From NCBI GenBank assembly GCA_026706665.1, contig JAPOYI010000176.1, positions 1-51,621 on the forward strand: a stretch of 51,621 nucleotides of DNA, read 5' to 3'. This DNA is from Gammaproteobacteria bacterium (GTDB taxonomy: Bacteria; Pseudomonadota; Gammaproteobacteria; Pseudomonadales; Azotimanducaceae). Both the position numbers and the translations under genes were made by a program. The notes below the pieces were generated by a model. The model was not told where the DNA came from and did no database searches. It worked only from the letters and a program-made list of their open reading frames with translations. Positions 47,476 to 51,621 of this stretch are shown in pieces (position 1 is the stretch's first letter; the number at the start of each line of letters is the position of its first letter).

Positions 47476-48531
47476 ATGAACGGCGCGCCCGACCTCGAAC
47501 TCGACACCGCCTGGATGGGGCGGATGGGCGAGTGGGGCACCACTGTCCGGCCCGGCAAACGGGGTCTCACCCTGGAGGACATCCGTATCGGCGGGTACGG
47601 CGAACTGCCGGAAGAGAGCGACAACATGTCCGGGCGGCCGCGCGGCGCCGCCGAGCGTCCCGAGGCCTTCCGGATAGGCGGCTACACGGTTCGGTCCAAA
47701 AGGGAAATCTGGCTCGAGAACGCCACTTTCCTGTACGAGGAAGCGTTGCAGCGACAGTGGAGTTCAGCCACCGATATTCCGTGGGAGACCATCGAGCCCC
47801 TGCCGGACGACATCGAGGAGGCCGAGTGCGCGCTTTGCACCTTCTTCAACGAGGTCGAGTTCGTCGCCGGCGATGTGCCCGCCCGCTGGGTCGCCAACAT
47901 CTCGCCGGACTTCTTCGAGGCGCGCAACGTTCTCCTGGCCCAGGTGCAGGACGAGGCGCGCCACATGGACGTGTTCCGCAAGCGCGCGCTCGCCAACGGC
48001 GGCGGCCTTACTCGCGTCACCGGCGCCACATCCGGTTTCGTCGGCGGCATCGACCTGTCCCGCGATTTCACGGAGATGTCTTCCCGCATGCACGTCTCGG
48101 GAGAGGGAGCGGTCCTGAGCATGTTTCGCATGGGGGAACTCGTGGGCCAGAATCCCGCCGAGAAGCGCATGTACCGGCTCTGCGCCCAGGACGAGGCACG
48201 GCACGTGGCGTTCGGCATCATGCATCTGCGCTATCTGCACGCGACGGCACCGGATCGGCACGAGGAGATCGAGGCCTACCTCGACGAGGCGGAAAACCTG
48301 TCGCTGACGGGCGGCACGAATCCCGCCGGACCCCAGGCTGAAACCAGCGAAGCGCTGGCCATCCTCCTTGGCGGGGGCAAGCAGCACTACGACGAAGGGT
48401 TCCGCATCCTGCTCGCCATCCGCAAGCGCCAGCTCAAGGAGTACATGCAACGCGTCAAGAGCGCCGGTTTCGGCGAGCGTTTCGAGAATGGCCGCTCCCC
48501 CGTGCCCGGGCGCATCGCCGCGCTCTGCTGA
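47476..48531 (+). CDS. Ferritin-like diiron protein, candidate oxygenase catalytic subunit
   Basis: A 351-residue protein with the four-helix ligand pattern of diiron carboxylate proteins. Candidate ligands are E126 or E128 in FNEVEFVAGD, E160-A-R-H163 in QVQDEARHMDVF, E210 in VSGEGAVLS, and E240-A-R-H243 in CAQDEARHVAFG. Two DEARH motifs are consistent with a class I bacterial multicomponent or R2-like site rather than soluble ferritin. The N-terminal 110 residues (RMGEWGTTVRPGKRGLTLED, GRPRGAAERP, ATDIPW, PLPDD) are shared with the next gene product. No reductase domain is present. It could be an oxygenase, a desaturase or an N-oxygenase, and the substrate is unknown. Confidence 0.8.
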   Translation: MNGAPDLELDTAWMGRMGEWGTTVRPGKRGLTLEDIRIGGYGELPEESDNMSGRPRGAAERPEAFRIGGYTVRSKREIWLENATFLYEEALQRQWSSATDIPWETIEPLPDDIEEAECALCTFFNEVEFVAGDVPARWVANISPDFFEARNVLLAQVQDEARHMDVFRKRALANGGGLTRVTGATSGFVGGIDLSRDFTEMSSRMHVSGEGAVLSMFRMGELVGQNPAEKRMYRLCAQDEARHVAFGIMHLRYLHATAPDRHEEIEAYLDEAENLSLTGGTNPAGPQAETSEALAILLGGGKQHYDEGFRILLAIRKRQLKEYMQRVKSAGFGERFENGRSPVPGRIAALC

Positions 48532-48567
48532 ACGGGGCCTTGCCCGTCCATTCAAGGAGGCCATGGC

Positions 48568-49662
48568 GTGACCCAGGCGTCCCGCGTCAAGAAACTCACC
48601 GATTCTGTCTCGCACATCGAGGTTTCGCCGCCCCGGCTGCAATGGATGGGACATTCCAGGCAGTGGGGCACGCGCGTGAAGAAAGGCGAGCACGGGTTGC
48701 GGCTCGGCGACCTCAACGTCGGCATCTACGGCGAGATACCCCAGCACTGGGAGGACCAGTCCCGGCGCCCGCGCGGCGCGGCGGACCTGCCCGGGATGCC
48801 GCCCCTGCCCTACCACCTGCGCAGCAAACACCAGCTCTGGGCCGACAGTGCCGCCGATCTCTACGAAGAGGCGATTCAACATCGCTGGATTCCCGCCACG
48901 GACATTCCGTGGAGCGAGCTGTCGCCCCTGCCGGACGACGTCGAGCGCGCCATGTGCCAAGTCTTGACCGAGCTCATGCAGGCAGCCAACGCCGAGCTTG
49001 AGAGCATCACGTACTGGCAGGAACAGATGTCCTACGGGTACCACGAGGTCAAGCAGTTCCTTGCCGTCGCCGCCCTGACCTGCGCGCGTCACATCGACGC
49101 GTTCCGCAAGCGGTGCCTCGCGAACGGGGGCGGACTAGGGCTTGAGAGCCGGGGCCGCATGAACCGGGCAATCCTGGAAAGCCGCGGAGGCTGGACCGAA
49201 GCGGTCGTCTACATCTACCTGCTGCGCGGCTTCCATGTCCAGAACCAGTATCGGCTTCTCCTGGCCCACGCCCACAATGCCGCCGAGCGGGAGATCTTCG
49301 CCAATTGCCTCGCCGACCACTCCCGCCACATGAGCTATGCCCTGGACCATCTGAAGTACGCCATCACCCAACAGGCCAGCCAGGCGGCGATCATCCAGAC
49401 GCTTCTGTCACTGGGAGAAAGCACCCTGGCTCGAGACATCCAGGAACCGGTGCAGCGCTCGGCCCTCGCGATCGTATTCGGCGGAGGTGTCGAGGGCGGC
49501 CGCCAGGAGGGGATGGCAACGTGGCGCGCGATGGTTCGGCAATCGATACACGACTACCTCGACGCGTGCGAGTGGCTCGGGATAAAGCGGAACATGATCC
49601 AGCGCAGGCTGAACGCCCTGCTCCCCCCGGACGAGCAACTTGTACCGACGGAACGAGGCTGA
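48568..49662 (+). CDS. Paralogue of the diiron protein with lost metal ligands
   Basis: A 364-residue product that clearly shares ancestry with the preceding gene: RQWGTRVKKGEHGLRLGDLN, RRPRGAA, YEEAIQHRWIPATDIPW and PLPDDVE align throughout. Aligning PLPDD in both proteins, E126 corresponds to Q138 and E128 to A140. The first E-x-x-H becomes C172-x-x-H175 and the second H251-x-x-H254. It is therefore unlikely to bind the normal diiron centre and probably serves as a structural subunit, as PaaC does for PaaA. The gene starts 36 bp after the diiron gene with AAGGAGG ahead of its GTG. Confidence 0.78.
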   Translation: MTQASRVKKLTDSVSHIEVSPPRLQWMGHSRQWGTRVKKGEHGLRLGDLNVGIYGEIPQHWEDQSRRPRGAADLPGMPPLPYHLRSKHQLWADSAADLYEEAIQHRWIPATDIPWSELSPLPDDVERAMCQVLTELMQAANAELESITYWQEQMSYGYHEVKQFLAVAALTCARHIDAFRKRCLANGGGLGLESRGRMNRAILESRGGWTEAVVYIYLLRGFHVQNQYRLLLAHAHNAAEREIFANCLADHSRHMSYALDHLKYAITQQASQAAIIQTLLSLGESTLARDIQEPVQRSALAIVFGGGVEGGRQEGMATWRAMVRQSIHDYLDACEWLGIKRNMIQRRLNALLPPDEQLVPTERG

Positions 49663-49669
49663 CCCGCCC

Positions 49670-50113
49670 ATGCCGACGTTTCCTTCCGTGGACTGGTTCA
49701 ACGCCGTGCGCGAGCGGTACAACACGGACCAGACGCTTCACTCCGGCGGCGGAGGCCCCTGCGAGGCCAAAGCAGCGCTGTGTATCGGCGACAGCGTCTA
49801 CCTGCTTGAGTTCGAGGGCTTCGAGTGCGCCGAGATATTGGAGATTGACCGGGACGACATCGACCAGGCGGACTTCTTCCTGGAGATGCCGATGCCCGAA
49901 TGGATCGACATGATCAACAACATCCGGGAGAACGGCGCGGCTGACCTCGACCATACGCTCAGCACGATCGACCTCGAACTGGAAGACGGCCTGCCCCGCG
50001 CCCCGGGCGACGACCAGTACCGGCGCGACCTGTTCTACCGCTACAACCAGAACTTCCAGGACTTCTTCGACGCCTCGGCGGGCATTGCCACCACCATCGG
50101 CCGCGTGGACTGA
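49670..50113 (+). CDS. Small SCP2-like protein, first of two paralogues
   Basis: A 147-residue soluble acidic protein that starts 7 bp after the previous stop. The order PSVDWFNAV, then VYLLEFEGFECAEILEID, then DFFLEMPMPEWIDMINNI and LDHTLSTIDLE, resembles the SCP2 sterol-carrier fold, which holds hydrophobic ligands. This assignment is tentative. The C-terminal LFYRYNQNFQDFFDASAGI is shared with the next gene product. It could carry substrate to the diiron enzyme or act as an effector subunit. Confidence 0.6.
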   Translation: MPTFPSVDWFNAVRERYNTDQTLHSGGGGPCEAKAALCIGDSVYLLEFEGFECAEILEIDRDDIDQADFFLEMPMPEWIDMINNIRENGAADLDHTLSTIDLELEDGLPRAPGDDQYRRDLFYRYNQNFQDFFDASAGIATTIGRVD

Positions 50114-50122
50114 GGTGACTGC

Positions 50123-50539
50123 TTGCTCTCGCTAAGACGATTGCAGGCCGCACAGGCTGCCGTGAACGGGTCGACCGCATTCCGCGCCCTTGGAAGCGTC
50201 GATGCCAGGGTCGTGATGGCGTCCGGCAAATCCCTGTTTCTCGCCACCTTCCGCGCCTTCGGTTGCGCGGATGTCCGGCGCATCGACGCGACCGACGTCC
50301 GCGATGGCGATTTCACGATTGACATGACGCCTGCCCAGTGGCGCGACTATCTCGCCGAACGGGAATCGGGCGACGGCAAGTCGCTCGCCGAACTCGATCT
50401 CGAGAGAGGGATCGTCAAGGCCGCCAATCCCCGCAAGAAGCAGGACTTCTTCCGTTACCACCAGTCCCTGCAGCAGTTCGTCGACGCCCTCGCCGGCATC
50501 GCTCCCGCGAGCTGGAGATCGGACAGGCTGACGTACTGA
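50123..50539 (+). CDS. Small SCP2-like protein, second paralogue
   Basis: A 138-residue protein from TTG 50123, supported by GAGGTGA at 50112-50118. ARVVMASGKSLFLATFRAFG, then DFTIDMTPAQWRDYL, then FFRYHQSLQQFVDALAGIA mirror the previous protein in the same order, so the two arose by duplication. Its stop overlaps the zinc-ribbon gene start (TGATG). Paired with the neighbouring diiron/pseudo-diiron duplication, it suggests a complex built from two sets of paralogues. Confidence 0.6.
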   Translation: MLSLRRLQAAQAAVNGSTAFRALGSVDARVVMASGKSLFLATFRAFGCADVRRIDATDVRDGDFTIDMTPAQWRDYLAERESGDGKSLAELDLERGIVKAANPRKKQDFFRYHQSLQQFVDALAGIAPASWRSDRLTY

Positions 50540-50808
50540 TGCCTCTCTACCCTTACCGCTGCCGGCGCTGCGGCAACCTCACCGAACTTCTCTGGTCCGG
50601 CTTCGAGCCGCCGGAGCGGGTGCCCTGCGATGCCTGCGAAAGCGAGTCGACCTACCGGGTCATCGGCGTCAACGCCTACCACCGTTCCGATGCCCAGAAG
50701 ACGGCGCGGCTGGATCCGAAGTACGACAGGCTGGTCGACGCGACCGCCAGATCGGCTGATTCTGCAAGCGAACGGCACCTGCTGCGCCGGATGAAACCGT
50801 TCGAATAG
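50539..50808 (+). CDS. FmdB-family zinc-ribbon protein
   Basis: An 89-residue protein with an N-terminal zinc ribbon: YPYRCRRCGNLTELLW and VPCDACESESTYRVI supply the two Cys-x2-Cys pairs of the FmdB/CxxC_CXXC_SSSS family. The C-terminal half is a basic, helical extension. The start overlaps the previous stop. Small zinc-ribbon partners occur with some oxygenase systems (PaaD carries one), so it may help assemble the diiron complex. A transcription-related role is also possible. Confidence 0.8.
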   Translation: MPLYPYRCRRCGNLTELLWSGFEPPERVPCDACESESTYRVIGVNAYHRSDAQKTARLDPKYDRLVDATARSADSASERHLLRRMKPFE

Positions 50809-50863
50809 CCTGGCGGGGGGCGGGTCGGCCAGCAGGCCCAAGACTCAACGCAAGGCCCTCCGG

Positions 50864-51265
50864 TCAGTCCTCCCGAGGCCCCAGGACCAGGTCCCGCAAT
50901 GTCACCATGCCCACGGCGTTGCGACCGTCATCCACCACCACGGCGCGGGAATGTCCGAGCCGCGCGAGCAGCCGCACCGCGTAGCGCACGAGCATGCCCG
51001 GCGGCAACGTCACCACGGGCTTCGTCATGACTTCGTAGACGCTGACGCGGTCCGGAGCCCGGTTGCGGGCAATCACCTCGTTCGCCACATCCGCCACCTC
51101 GACCAGCCCCACCTCGTCATCCGCGTCGCGCCGGTCGACTACCAGGGAACTGACGCGGTGTTTCTTCATCATCTGTACGGCTTCACCCACCGATGCCAGG
51201 CCATTGATGTTGTAGAGGTCGGTAACCATGACGTCCTCGACCCGGGCTTCGCGTTGCTCGCTCAT
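50864..51265 (-). CDS. Two-CBS-domain protein
   Basis: A 133-residue protein consisting of two CBS motifs: VEDVMVTDLYNINGLASVGE with HRVSSLVVD, and YEVMTKPVVTLPPGMLVRYA with HSRAVVVDDGRNAVGMVTL. A CBS pair (Bateman module) binds adenine nucleotides or S-adenosyl methionine. It is coupled by a 4-bp overlap to the P-II-like gene upstream, so both probably sense metabolites for a nearby or upstream target, perhaps a transporter outside this window. Confidence 0.92.
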   Translation of the reverse strand: MSEQREARVEDVMVTDLYNINGLASVGEAVQMMKKHRVSSLVVDRRDADDEVGLVEVADVANEVIARNRAPDRVSVYEVMTKPVVTLPPGMLVRYAVRLLARLGHSRAVVVDDGRNAVGMVTLRDLVLGPRED

Positions 51266-51612
51266 AGTTCCTCCTCCAGTTCTTCCCGCATTATCGAGAT
51301 TTGCGAGGACAGTCCCACCGCATCCTCGACGGCGATCTGAAAGGCGACGCCGGACCCCGGCTCCTCGTCAAAGCGCCCCGCGCTCCCAATCTGCTCCAGA
51401 ATGTCCCGCGCGCGCGTTTCGACGACCAGGAACAGGACGACGTTGCCGTGCGCAGTCAGGTCGAGGCCGAAAAAGGACCGCTTCGGCGTGATCCCCTCCC
51501 CCCGCGCGCTGGTGACGACCGTAACCCCGGTGGCGCCGCCCGCGCGCGCGGCCTCGATCACCGCGTCAGTCTTGTCGTCGCTTACCAGCGCGACGATCAG
51601 CTTCATTCTCAT
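51262..51612 (-). CDS. P-II family (GlnB/GlnK-like) signal protein
   Basis: A 116-residue P-II-like protein, start ATG 51612 or ATG 51606. MKLIVALVSDDKTDAVIEAA and GATGVTVVTSARGEG follow the ferredoxin-like beta-alpha-beta start. The T-loop lacks the usual Tyr51 uridylylation context, reading RGEGITPKRSFFG, so it belongs to a divergent subgroup. It is followed by the CBS-pair gene with ATGA overlap. Upstream context is cut by the window end, but the gene appears complete. Confidence 0.8.
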   Translation of the reverse strand: MRMKLIVALVSDDKTDAVIEAARAGGATGVTVVTSARGEGITPKRSFFGLDLTAHGNVVLFLVVETRARDILEQIGSAGRFDEEPGSGVAFQIAVEDAVGLSSQISIMREELEEEL

Positions 51613-51621
51613 GGCTTCAAA

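Overview
The window looks like a high-GC gammaproteobacterial chromosome. The strongest evidence is the minus-strand run parB-atpIBEFHAGDC ... glmU-glmS-uvrD, a gene order typical of Gammaproteobacteria, together with rubredoxin next to ubiA. Sulfatases, a DUF3604 protein, a vanadium-haloperoxidase-like protein, TRAP genes and many broken accessory genes suggest a marine or host-associated heterotroph. I cannot place it below class.

Layout. 1-5500: a decayed higB with an intact higA, two secreted FGly-type sulfatases and a DUF3604 protein. 5600-8630: a cytosine-C5 methyltransferase translationally coupled to a PD-(D/E)XK-like endonuclease, then a convergent protein with uracil-DNA-glycosylase-like motifs. 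8634-10889: a Gfo/Idh/MocA oxidoreductase and a MaoC-type double-hotdog dehydratase. 11035-13310: a scar zone with a Phd-UPF0175 antitoxin fusion, a truncated PIN toxin, a copy of the 5' end of the acyl-CoA dehydrogenase gene, an IS630 transposase remnant, a frameshifted pentapeptide protein and a Cys-rich protein. 13385-17286: acyl-CoA dehydrogenase, a dicarboxylate/amino-acid:cation symporter and a lone AAA/STAND-like ATPase. 17283-21473: rubredoxin, ubiA fused by overlaps to dctQM, and a convergent dctP.

21497-40896 is the conserved core: uvrD, glmS, glmU (no conventional start codon, probably ATT), the complete F1Fo ATP synthase operon and parB without parA. A 5.8-kb accessory segment (about 26980-32830) interrupts the usual atpC-glmU junction. 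It holds a single-chain type ISP-like restriction-modification enzyme, an unknown protein, a Schlafen/AlbA_2 pseudogene, a glutathione S-transferase and fragments of a second higBA pair on either side of that transferase. A short palindromic repeat occurs in frame inside both atpG and glmU.

41031-51612: a 1256-residue lipoprotein joins VCBS/UnbV repeats to a vanadium-haloperoxidase-like domain. It is followed by a decayed copy of an ABC ATPase 5' end, a DUF1640-like protein and two peptide-type ABC ATPases. Next comes what I consider the most novel cluster (47476-50808): a ferritin-like diiron protein with two DEARH motifs, a paralogue in which most metal ligands are lost, two small paralogous SCP2-like proteins and an FmdB zinc ribbon, tightly packed. 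This arrangement resembles a multicomponent diiron oxygenase such as PaaA/PaaC, but the families differ. A CBS-pair protein and a P-II-like protein close the window on the minus strand.
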